This document shows, one piece after another, positions 1 through 6,149 of a stretch of DNA of 6,394 nt; the stretch's first letter is position 1; each line of letters starts with the position of its first letter. Location of the stretch: the NCBI GenBank assembly GCA_030689585.1, contig JAUYFZ010000293.1, positions 1 to 6,394 of the forward strand. The letters run 5' to 3'. The DNA is from Rhodocyclaceae bacterium. Its GTDB lineage: Bacteria; Pseudomonadota; Gammaproteobacteria; Burkholderiales; Rhodocyclaceae. A program made the translations under genes and the position numbers. A model generated the notes under the pieces. That model was not told the DNA's origin. It searched no databases and worked only from the letters and a program-made list of their open reading frames with translations.

Positions 1-96
1 CTATCGTCCACCACTTTTAGTTGCACCCCACTCCGAATGAGAGTGTTTCACGCTAATATCGCCTGCGGAGAATAACTCACCTAAGCGGCCCAATCC

Positions 97-1065
97 ATGA
101 AACCACCCAACTCTACAACACGTCTCACCTTTTTCCCCGTCTCCTTCTTCGCCATGGTGATGGGCATGTCGGGTTTCACCATCGCGTGGAACAAGGCTGA
201 ACATATTTTTGACCCCGGTTTTTGCCTTAGTTCCGGGCTGCTCTCCCTCACCGCCATTCTGTTTGTCGGGTTGACGCTGATCTATGCCGCCAAAATGGTG
301 AAGCACCCCGCCGCCGTGATGGGCGAAATCCGTCATCCGGTCAAACTGGCTTTCGTCCCTACCTTTTCCATTGGCCTGTTGCTGCTATCTGTTGCCTGCT
401 TGCACATAGCCCCCGAACTCTCTTTCTGGTTATGGGCAATCGGTGCGCTGGTGCATCTGGCCCTCACTTTGTATGTGCTGTCCTCCTGGATTCATCAGTC
501 GCAATACGAAATTGCGCACCTCAATCCTGCTTGGTTCATTCCGGTCGTCGGCAATATCATCGTGCCCATTGCGGGGATTCATCACGCTTCCCCTGAAATT
601 TCATGGTTCTTTTTCAGCTTGGGTATTTTCTTCTGGCCCATTCTCACCGCCATCATTTTCTATCGCCTGATTTTCCACGCCAGCCTGCCCGATCGCCTCA
701 TCCCCACCTTGTTCATCTTCATCGCGCCTCCCGCCGTCGGCTTCATCTCTTGGTTCAATCTAACGGGTGAAATAGATGCTTTCGGACGTATCCTCTATTT
801 CGTTGGTCTGACCTTCACCTTGTTGCTGGCCACACAAATCCGATATTTCGCTCGGCTCAAGTTCTTCCTGTCCTGGTGGGCCTACTCATTTCCCATGGCC
901 GCCATCACCATCGCCACCCTCATCATGGCCAAAGAAACTGGCCTTACTTTCTACACGTGGTTAGCCGCCGGATTACTCGGTGTTCTCACGGTAATCATCA
1001 CCGGACTATTGATTCGAACCGGCCTGGCCGTCCTTCGACATGAAATTTGTGTGGAAGGGCACTGA
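97..1065 (+). CDS. TDT/SLAC1 (TehA-like) family membrane transporter
   Basis: This encodes a 322-residue integral inner-membrane protein of the tellurite-resistance/dicarboxylate transporter (TDT) family, which includes bacterial TehA and plant SLAC1 anion channels. Seen: about ten hydrophobic segments (roughly residues 12-30, 41-63, 88-106, 109-130, 145-160, 168-190, 203-220, 230-247, 258-277, 285-308), short loops and no soluble domain. The opening FFPVSFFAMVMGMSG, the FIPVVGNIIVPIAG segment (147-160), APPAVGF (210-216) and WWAYSFP (260-266) are typical of the family. F265 in the last motif may correspond to the pore-gating Phe of TehA; this is an inference. Length is normal. The ATG at 97 is the first start after an in-frame TAA at 82-84, but its ribosome-binding site is weak. 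The substrate (an anion, dicarboxylate, sulfite or other) cannot be read from sequence. It is 69 bases upstream of thrH and may or may not share its transcript. Confidence 0.87.
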   Translation: MKPPNSTTRLTFFPVSFFAMVMGMSGFTIAWNKAEHIFDPGFCLSSGLLSLTAILFVGLTLIYAAKMVKHPAAVMGEIRHPVKLAFVPTFSIGLLLLSVACLHIAPELSFWLWAIGALVHLALTLYVLSSWIHQSQYEIAHLNPAWFIPVVGNIIVPIAGIHHASPEISWFFFSLGIFFWPILTAIIFYRLIFHASLPDRLIPTLFIFIAPPAVGFISWFNLTGEIDAFGRILYFVGLTFTLLLATQIRYFARLKFFLSWWAYSFPMAAITIATLIMAKETGLTFYTWLAAGLLGVLTVIITGLLIRTGLAVLRHEICVEGH

Positions 1066-1122
1066 ATAACGGCTGAGCAAGAAGAAGTAGCCGACGGCGA
1101 GTAGAATCCCCCCTTTGTCTTT

Positions 1123-1137
1123 GGGAGAATCACTGTG
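1123..1137 (+). promoter_or_regulatory. Ribosome-binding site and GTG start of thrH
   Basis: GGGAG at 1123-1127 lies 7 bases before the GTG at 1135. This decides the start: translation from the GTG gives MQLVCLDLEGV, which matches the usual ThrH N-terminus with the catalytic Asp at residue 7. No ATG lies nearby in frame. Confidence 0.75.
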
Positions 1138-1743
1138 CAGCTTGTATGTCTTGACCTTGAAGGGGTTCTCATTCCAGAAATCTGGATTGAATTCTCGCAG
1201 CGCACCGGCATTCCGGAACTGGCCCGCACGACCCGCGATGAGCCGGATTACGACAAGCTGATGAAATTTCGGCTGAATCTCTTGACCCAGCACAAACTGG
1301 GGTTGCCGGATATTCAACAAGTGATCGCCTCCATGGCGCCGCTTCCCGGTGCGGCAGAATTCGTCGATTGGCTTCGCCCCCGTTTTCAAGTCATTATCCT
1401 CTCCGACACTTATTACGAATTCGCCATGCCCTTGATGGCGCAACTGGGGTTTCCTGCCCTGTTCTGCCACAAGCTGGAAGCCGATGCCAACGGAATGCTG
1501 GTCAATTACCATCTGCGAATGCCGAACCAAAAAAAGGAATCCGTCAAACGATTCAAGGAACTCAACTTCAAGGTCATCGCCGCAGGAGATTCTTATAACG
1601 ATACCGCCATGTTGGCCGAAGCCCATGCGGGTATCCTCTTTCACGCGCCGGCCAATGTCATCCGTGAATTTCCACAGTTCAAAGTTACCGACACCTATGA
1701 CGAATTAAAAACGGCTATTTTGGACGCATCCGCTTCCATTTGA
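1135..1743 (+). CDS. thrH: ThrH: bifunctional phosphoserine phosphatase / homoserine phosphotransferase
   Basis: This is a cytoplasmic HAD-superfamily enzyme of 202 residues, close to the length of Pseudomonas aeruginosa ThrH (about 205). ThrH dephosphorylates phosphoserine (last step of serine synthesis) and can transfer the phosphate to homoserine, feeding threonine synthesis. Seen: HAD motif I as DLEG (D7, E9), with Glu in place of the second Asp, as is typical for ThrH; motif II ILSDTYYEF (S90-D91-T92); a motif III Lys in NQKKE (133/134); and motif IV GDSYNDT (151-157). The stretches EFVDWLR, AEAHAGILFHAP and NVIREFPQF are near-diagnostic of ThrH as opposed to SerB. The start is GTG with a good ribosome-binding site. 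The stop lies in an 11-bp tandem duplication, 32 bases before the next gene, which suggests cotranscription with the binding-protein gene downstream. Confidence 0.93.
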   Translation: MQLVCLDLEGVLIPEIWIEFSQRTGIPELARTTRDEPDYDKLMKFRLNLLTQHKLGLPDIQQVIASMAPLPGAAEFVDWLRPRFQVIILSDTYYEFAMPLMAQLGFPALFCHKLEADANGMLVNYHLRMPNQKKESVKRFKELNFKVIAAGDSYNDTAMLAEAHAGILFHAPANVIREFPQFKVTDTYDELKTAILDASASI

Positions 1744-1760
1744 GTTCTATTTGAGTTCCA
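1739..1760 (+). repeat. 11-bp tandem duplication spanning the thrH stop
   Basis: TTTGAGTTCTA (1739-1749) is followed immediately by TTTGAGTTCCA (1750-1760), with one mismatch in 11. The first unit contains the thrH stop codon (TGA, 1741-1743). The second contains another TGA, at 1752-1754, in a different frame. It looks like a local slippage duplication in the thrH-binding protein spacer; no function is evident. Confidence 0.7.
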
Positions 1761-1762
1761 AC

Positions 1763-1778
1763 AGGAGAAAACACCATG
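1763..1778 (+). promoter_or_regulatory. Ribosome-binding site of the PhnD-like gene
   Basis: AGGAG at 1763-1767 sits 8 bases before the ATG at 1776. It is the strongest Shine-Dalgarno sequence in an intergenic gap in this window. It fixes the start just before a clean signal peptide and predicts high expression, as expected for an abundant periplasmic binding protein. Confidence 0.75.
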
Positions 1779-2672
1779 AAATTCATCATGTTAGCCTTCC
1801 TTTCCCTGCTATCCGCTGGCACAAGTGCTCAGGGTTATAAACCTACCGGCACGGCCGCGGCTGAATCGTCCTACATTTTCGGGGTTCATCCTTACGCCAA
1901 TCCTCAGTCGATGCTCGAAGATTACGCGCCCATTGTTCGTTATCTGGAGCAAAAAATCCCCGGCACTCGTTTTGAGGTGGAAGCCAGCCGCGATTATGCG
2001 GACTATGAAGCGAAGCTCGCGGCCAGAAAATTCCATTTCTCCATGCCGAACCCCTATCAAACGGTGTTGTCGCTGGAACACGGTTATCGTGTCATCGCCA
2101 AAATGACCCCGGATGAGAATTTTCGCGGTCTCATCATCGCCCGCACCGATAGTCCCATCAAACATCCTAAAGACTTGAACGGTAAAACCCTCTGCTTTGT
2201 CTCCCCCACTGCGGTGGCCGCCACCATGCTGCCGCTCCTTTATCTGCATCAGCAGGGCGTGGACGTGAAGCGTTTGCAGATCAAATATGTGGGTTCACAA
2301 GATTCCACCATCCTCAATGCCTACGCCAATGATGCGGTCGCCTGCGGTAGTACCGTGCGATTCTTTGGCATTTGGGCCAAGAAAGATGCCGAAAAAGCAA
2401 AGGAGATGCAGATTCTCTGGCGCACCGCCTCGCTTCCTCACAATGGCATCGTCGTTCGCGATGATGTGGAGCCTACACTCGCCAAGCAAGTTGCGCAGGC
2501 TCTCGCGGGTCTCGACAAAGACCCAGCGGTGGATCAAACCCAGTTTAAGAAAGATCAGCAACATTTTGAGCTGGCGACAGACGACACCTATCGCGCCATG
2601 CGGAATTTTCTGCGCGATTACGACAAAGCCATCGGATTACCTTCTACGATGCGGGTCATCAAGGAACGGTAA
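1776..2672 (+). CDS. Secreted PhnD-like (phosphate/phosphite/phosphonate type) substrate-binding protein
   Basis: This encodes a 298-residue periplasmic solute-binding protein of the PhnD-like family (Pfam PF12974 type). Seen: a signal peptide with K2, a hydrophobic core at 3-14 and a likely signal peptidase I site after A18 (GTSA-Q). There is no lipobox Cys. The fold landmarks are FGVHPYANPQSMLEDYAPIVRYLE (35-58), which is the family's opening strand and helix; the DYADYEAKLAARKFHFSMPNPYQ region (73-95), where PhnD proteins have a 'gP' dipeptide; the domain crossover LNGKTLCFVSPTA (134-146); and VGSQDSTILNAYANDAVACGSTV (172-194) in the second lobe. No ABC permease or ATPase gene is adjacent. 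Instead the TAA overlaps the ATG of a membrane GGDEF/EAL gene by one base. I infer a ligand-sensing partner of that enzyme rather than a transport component. The ligand is unknown; the family name does not prove phosphonate binding. Confidence 0.86.
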   Translation: MKFIMLAFLSLLSAGTSAQGYKPTGTAAAESSYIFGVHPYANPQSMLEDYAPIVRYLEQKIPGTRFEVEASRDYADYEAKLAARKFHFSMPNPYQTVLSLEHGYRVIAKMTPDENFRGLIIARTDSPIKHPKDLNGKTLCFVSPTAVAATMLPLLYLHQQGVDVKRLQIKYVGSQDSTILNAYANDAVACGSTVRFFGIWAKKDAEKAKEMQILWRTASLPHNGIVVRDDVEPTLAKQVAQALAGLDKDPAVDQTQFKKDQQHFELATDDTYRAMRNFLRDYDKAIGLPSTMRVIKER

Positions 2673-2674
2673 TG
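2661..2674 (+). promoter_or_regulatory. TAATG stop-start overlap with internal ribosome-binding site
   Basis: AAGGA (2661-2665), inside the last codons of the binding-protein gene, precedes the ATG at 2672 by 6 bases. The TAA stop (2670-2672) shares its last A with that ATG. This is a classic termination-reinitiation arrangement and predicts coupled translation of the binding protein and the GGDEF/EAL enzyme. Confidence 0.8.
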
Positions 2675-5215
2675 AATTTACTCACTCACCTCTGGCCTCT
2701 CCACAGCATCAAGGGCCGCCTCATGGCCGGTGTGATGGGCGTGTGCGCCCTTTTGATGACGCTCATCGCTGTCGATATGGTCGTGCGACAGCGTGATTTC
2801 ATGCAACAACACATGTCTGCTGAAGGCCAGTCGCTGGCCGCCTCCCTTGCGGTTAATACGCCTTCTTGGCTCATTTCCAATGACTTGTCCGCGCTAGGCG
2901 AACTGGTCAACAGCCTCAAGTCTGTTCCCCATCTGGCCCTCGCGGCTGTTCTTGACGAAAATGGTCGCGTGCGGGCCGCCAGCGATCCGACTCTGTTCAA
3001 TCTCATGCTGGATGACGAACCCAGCCAACAAATTCTCGTTGCCGCCCGTGCGCTACCCGGTCGCTCCCATCAAATATGGCACGACGGCATGGTGGACACC
3101 CTCTCCCCTGTGGTCAGCGGGGGACAGCATGTTGGCTACACACGGGTCATTTTGGACACGGCCTCATTGGAGACCGCACTGCGAACCGCGCTCTATCGGG
3201 GAATTCTCTGGGTTCTTCTTGCCATCGCGATAGGAAGTCTCATCACCTGGCTTTTGGTGCGCGGCATGGTCTGGCGATTGGAGCATTTGTCGAAAGCCGC
3301 CGACAAAATCGCTGCGGGCAATCTCAATCTGGATGTCAGCCCTTGCGACATCAAGGGCCACGACGAAGTATCGCGTCTCGCCACCGATTTCTGTTTGATG
3401 GTCAAAGCGTTGCAAGCAGACAGGCAGGCGCGTAACACCGCCGAAGCTGACTTGTTTGCTGAAAAAGAACGCGCACTGGTGACCCTGCATTCCATCGGTG
3501 ACGCAGTCATCACGACCGACATTGACGGCATCGTCTCCTATCTGAACCCCGTGGCTGAAACCATGACGGGCTGGAGTAACGAAGAAGCACGTGGAGTACC
3601 GCTACGGCAGGTTTTCAACATCGAGAACGAATCGACTCGCCAACCGGTGGAAAACCCCGTAGAGAGAGCCATTGCTGGTAATTGCGTGGTGGGACTGACC
3701 AACCATACCGTGCTCATCAGCCGCGATGGACGCGAAATCAACATCGAAGATTCTGCGGCCCCGATCCGCGACAGGGCAGGACACATCATTGGAGTCGTGC
3801 TCGTCTTTCACGATGTCAGCGACCGTCATCAACTGGCGGTTCAACTCAGCTATCAGGCCAGCCATGACGCACTGACCGGCCTCTATAACCGGATAGAGTT
3901 CGACCGACGCTTGGCGGCGGTGCTCTCCGATCCTCAGGAAATAAGCAGGGATCACGCCTTGCTCTACCTAGATCTCGATCAGTTCAAAGTAGTTAACGAC
4001 ACCTGCGGCCATGCGGCGGGAGATGACCTTTTGAGCAAATTAGCCGAACGCATCCAAGGACGCATCCGCGATGCGGACATTCTCGCCCGTCTGGGTGGGG
4101 ATGAATTCGGCCTTCTATTGGTCAATTGCCCCTTAGAACGGGCCAGCCGCATTGCCGAAAGTCTGCTCGAAGAAGTACGCCTCTTCCGTTTTGTCTGGGA
4201 AGACAAGACCTTCACCCTCGGGGTCAGCATGGGTCTCGTGCCCTTTAGCGGAAATGAACGCAACGGAGCCACGTTGTTAGCGGCCGCAGACACCGCCTGT
4301 TACATGGCCAAGGAAGAAGGCAGGAACCGCATCCGCGTCTACGAACATGATGATGCCGAGCTACTGAAACGTCACGGGGAAATGCACTGGGTCACACGTA
4401 TCACCCAAGCCCTTGAAAACGATGCCTTTGTGCTGTATCAACAAGACATCGTGCCCATCCGCGAAGGGAAAGAGGATTTCCAGTCGGTCAATGCCGTTTG
4501 CGAAGGTCATCCGAACACTCACGGTACCACGGGGCACTGCGAAATCCTGATTCGCATGGTAGGAGAAGAGGGGCAGATCATCCCGCCCGGTGCCTTCATT
4601 CCCGCTGCGGAGCGTTTCGGTTTGATGGGTCGGTTGGATCGCTGGGTGGTAAAACACGCACTGGACTGGATGACCACCGATGCCGATTCGCCTTTTATTT
4701 GTGCCATCAACCTGTCGGGGCAATCCATCAGCGATGGGGCTTTTATGAAGCAACTCATCGAAGATATTGCCACGTCTGGGATCGATCCCTGTCGGCTATG
4801 TTTTGAGATCACTGAAACCACGGCCGTGGCCCATTTTGGCAAGGCTTCCGAATTTATCCGAAAGGTTCGCGCCCTAGGTTGCCGCTTCGCGTTGGATGAC
4901 TTCGGCACGGGCATGTCTTCCTTCAGCTACCTCAAGAACCTGCCGGTGGATTATCTGAAGATTGACGGTTGCTTCATCCGCGACATGACCAAAGATGCCG
5001 TGGATGCCGCCACTGTTCGTGCCATTGACGATGTGGGACACGCCATGGGCTTGAGTGTCATTGCGGAATATGTCGAAAACGCGGGGATATGCGATCGCCT
5101 GACCGATATGGGCGTGGATTTTGCGCAGGGCTATTTCCACGGTCGTCCCGTGCCGACGAAGAAGTCAGGCAACCCTCTCCTCTCCCAAACCCCTCCCCTC
5201 CAGGGGGAGCTTTGA
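2672..5215 (+). CDS. Membrane-bound HAMP-PAS-GGDEF-EAL c-di-GMP cyclase/phosphodiesterase
   Basis: This is an 847-residue inner-membrane c-di-GMP enzyme. Layout: TM1 about 16-37; periplasmic sensor about 38-175 (Cache/CHASE8-like, family uncertain); TM2 about 176-198; HAMP about 198-250; a short helical linker; PAS about 269-385 (ending in VLVFHDVSDR); GGDEF about 393-560; EAL about 575-826. The cyclase site is intact (GGDEF at 475-479; metal-site D434/D436 in LDLDQFK), with an inhibitory I-site RDAD at 466-469, exactly five residues before GGDEF. The EAL site keeps all expected residues: E624 (as EIL, a conservative variant of EAL), N680, E712, D742-D743 (DDFGTG), K763, E799 and Q819. Both activities are therefore possible. 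Oddities: an extra ~15-20 residues before E624 containing C610, H613, H617, H622 and C623; and a C-terminal tail (about 832-847) encoded by a dispersed repeat. It is translationally coupled to the binding protein upstream and to purU downstream. Confidence 0.95.
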   Translation: MNLLTHLWPLHSIKGRLMAGVMGVCALLMTLIAVDMVVRQRDFMQQHMSAEGQSLAASLAVNTPSWLISNDLSALGELVNSLKSVPHLALAAVLDENGRVRAASDPTLFNLMLDDEPSQQILVAARALPGRSHQIWHDGMVDTLSPVVSGGQHVGYTRVILDTASLETALRTALYRGILWVLLAIAIGSLITWLLVRGMVWRLEHLSKAADKIAAGNLNLDVSPCDIKGHDEVSRLATDFCLMVKALQADRQARNTAEADLFAEKERALVTLHSIGDAVITTDIDGIVSYLNPVAETMTGWSNEEARGVPLRQVFNIENESTRQPVENPVERAIAGNCVVGLTNHTVLISRDGREINIEDSAAPIRDRAGHIIGVVLVFHDVSDRHQLAVQLSYQASHDALTGLYNRIEFDRRLAAVLSDPQEISRDHALLYLDLDQFKVVNDTCGHAAGDDLLSKLAERIQGRIRDADILARLGGDEFGLLLVNCPLERASRIAESLLEEVRLFRFVWEDKTFTLGVSMGLVPFSGNERNGATLLAAADTACYMAKEEGRNRIRVYEHDDAELLKRHGEMHWVTRITQALENDAFVLYQQDIVPIREGKEDFQSVNAVCEGHPNTHGTTGHCEILIRMVGEEGQIIPPGAFIPAAERFGLMGRLDRWVVKHALDWMTTDADSPFICAINLSGQSISDGAFMKQLIEDIATSGIDPCRLCFEITETTAVAHFGKASEFIRKVRALGCRFALDDFGTGMSSFSYLKNLPVDYLKIDGCFIRDMTKDAVDAATVRAIDDVGHAMGLSVIAEYVENAGICDRLTDMGVDFAQGYFHGRPVPTKKSGNPLLSQTPPLQGEL
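5172..5210 (+). repeat. Solo copy of a C/G-rich palindromic dispersed repeat
   Basis: A pyrimidine-rich stretch (5173-5200, C runs broken by T and AAA) is followed by AGGGGGAG (5202-5209). It shares the pattern CCCAA-CCCxTCCCCT-xx-AGGGG-AG with the arms of the larger element at 6282-6380, so the two look like members of one family. It lies wholly inside the 3' end of the GGDEF/EAL gene and codes for its last ~15 residues (NPLLSQTPPLQGEL), beyond the end of the EAL domain. Such C/G-rich palindromes are common dispersed repeats in Pseudomonadota; the family boundaries are my estimate. Confidence 0.6.
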
Positions 5216-5217
5216 TG
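5193..5217 (+). promoter_or_regulatory. purU ribosome-binding site inside a hairpin, with TGATG overlap
   Basis: GGGGGAG at 5203-5207/5209 is a strong Shine-Dalgarno sequence 5 bases before the purU ATG (5215). It can pair with CTCCCC at 5193-5198 (partner GGGGAG, 5204-5209; 5-base loop), which would hide it. The upstream TGA (5213-5215) overlaps the ATG by one base. Ribosomes finishing the GGDEF/EAL gene would open the hairpin and reinitiate, so purU translation is probably coupled to that gene. The whole site is contributed by the repeat. Confidence 0.6.
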
Positions 5218-6057
5218 CATCGCGACCACTTTTATACCCTCACCGCTTCCTGCCCGGATCAAGTCGGCATCATCGCCCGTGTAACGGGGTTTATGGCCGA
5301 ACAAGGCGGCTGGATTCTGGAATCCAGCTTTCATAGTGAAGCCGACCGATACTTCATGCGGCTCGAAATCAAGGCCGATTCTTTACCCTTCCCCCTCCCC
5401 GAATTTCTTGCCCGATTTCTTCCTATTGCTGAGGGGCTGGCGATGGACTGGAAAATCAGCGATTCAGCCATCAAAAAGCGTGTCGTCATTTTAGTCAGCC
5501 AGCAGGAACATTGCCTATACGACCTTCTGGCCCGTTGGCAGTCGAAAGAACTAGACATTGAAATCCCCTGCATCCTCTCGAACCATGACACGTTCAGAAG
5601 TTTCGTCGAATGGCACGGCATCCCCTTTCATCATGTGCCGGTCAATCAGGGTGCTTTTGAAAAAATCCGGCATTTCTTCGATGAAGCGCGGGGCGACACG
5701 ATGGTGCTGGCACGGTATATGCAGATTCTTCCACCGGACCTGTGTGCAACCTACGCCGGCCGGATTCTTAACATTCACCACAGTTTCCTCCCCAGCTTCA
5801 TGGGGGCCAAGCCCTATCATCAAGCCTACGAACGCGGAGTCAAACTGATTGGAGCCACCTGTCATTACGTCACGCCCGATCTGGATTGTGGGCCTATCAT
5901 CGAACAGGACGTAATTCGCATCGACCATTCCGACTCACCCGACGACATGGTGCGCTACGGTAAGGACATCGAAAAGACGGTATTAGCACGCGGATTACGC
6001 TATCACCTTGAAGACCGCGTCCTGATGCACGGCAACAAGACGATCGTTTTTAGGTAA
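5215..6057 (+). CDS. purU: PurU: formyltetrahydrofolate deformylase
   Basis: This is a cytoplasmic enzyme hydrolysing 10-formyltetrahydrofolate to formate and tetrahydrofolate. It balances one-carbon pools and supplies formate for PurT-type purine synthesis. It has 280 residues, the normal family length. Seen: an N-terminal ACT domain (about 7-80, starting YTLTASCPDQVGIIARVT), then a formyltransferase-fold domain (about 88-265) with RVVILVSQQEHCLYDLL, IPCILSNHD, the catalytic LNIHHSFLPSF (N186, H188) and YVTPDLDCGPII (D224), which complete the Asn-His-Asp triad. The ATG at 5215 is chosen because the ACT domain begins six residues later and a Shine-Dalgarno sequence precedes it. The frame stays open upstream to 5089, but that extension is only the shadow of the EAL gene and the repeat. 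It overlaps the GGDEF/EAL stop by one base. A weak hairpin follows, so it may be the last gene of the operon. Confidence 0.95.
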   Translation: MHRDHFYTLTASCPDQVGIIARVTGFMAEQGGWILESSFHSEADRYFMRLEIKADSLPFPLPEFLARFLPIAEGLAMDWKISDSAIKKRVVILVSQQEHCLYDLLARWQSKELDIEIPCILSNHDTFRSFVEWHGIPFHHVPVNQGAFEKIRHFFDEARGDTMVLARYMQILPPDLCATYAGRILNIHHSFLPSFMGAKPYHQAYERGVKLIGATCHYVTPDLDCGPIIEQDVIRIDHSDSPDDMVRYGKDIEKTVLARGLRYHLEDRVLMHGNKTIVFR

Positions 6058-6094
6058 CTGACGTAAAAATCTCCCCTCGCCCGCTTGCTTTAAT

Positions 6095-6119
6095 TGCCCC
6101 CCACAACCGTTGTTGGGCA
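6095..6119 (+). terminator. Weak terminator-like hairpin after purU
   Basis: TGCCC (6095-6099) can pair with GGGCA (6115-6119), with an inner ACA/TGT pairing (6103-6105 with 6111-6113) and unpaired C residues between. It lies 37 bases after the purU stop. No T-run follows directly (the nearest is TTTT at 6126-6129), so it is not a convincing Rho-independent terminator. Confidence 0.3.
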
Positions 6120-6149
6120 CAACCATTTTCACTGTGATACATTTCGTCC

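Noticed and set aside
29..48. Hairpin CACTC/GAGTG (29-33 with 41-45) followed by TTT, possibly a terminator of an upstream gene
   Set aside because: The stem is only five base pairs with a short T-run, so it could easily be chance; nothing upstream is visible to support it.
21..59. Possible promoter for the transporter gene: TTGCAC (21-26) and TAATAT (54-59)
   Set aside because: The spacer would be 27 bases, far too long, and no alternative -35 lies at the correct distance from TAATAT.
1..336. A 111-codon open frame on the - strand at the window start
   Set aside because: It lies mostly antisense to the TDT transporter, with a His/Gly-rich, non-family-like composition.
1006..1644. A 212-codon open frame on the - strand opposite thrH
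   Set aside because: It is antisense to a clearly recognisable ThrH, shows no recognisable domain, and is explained by codon bias on the opposite strand.
1776..2672. Calling the binding protein PhnD proper, part of a phosphonate import system
   Set aside because: No phnC/phnE-type permease or ATPase is present and the neighbouring gene is a c-di-GMP enzyme, so only the fold family is supported.
5089..5214. A 42-residue N-terminal extension of PurU, from an upstream in-frame ATG at 5089
   Set aside because: It overlaps the EAL gene out of frame and reads the repeat as low-complexity Pro/Ser sequence. The PurU ACT domain and a good ribosome-binding site both point to the ATG at 5215.
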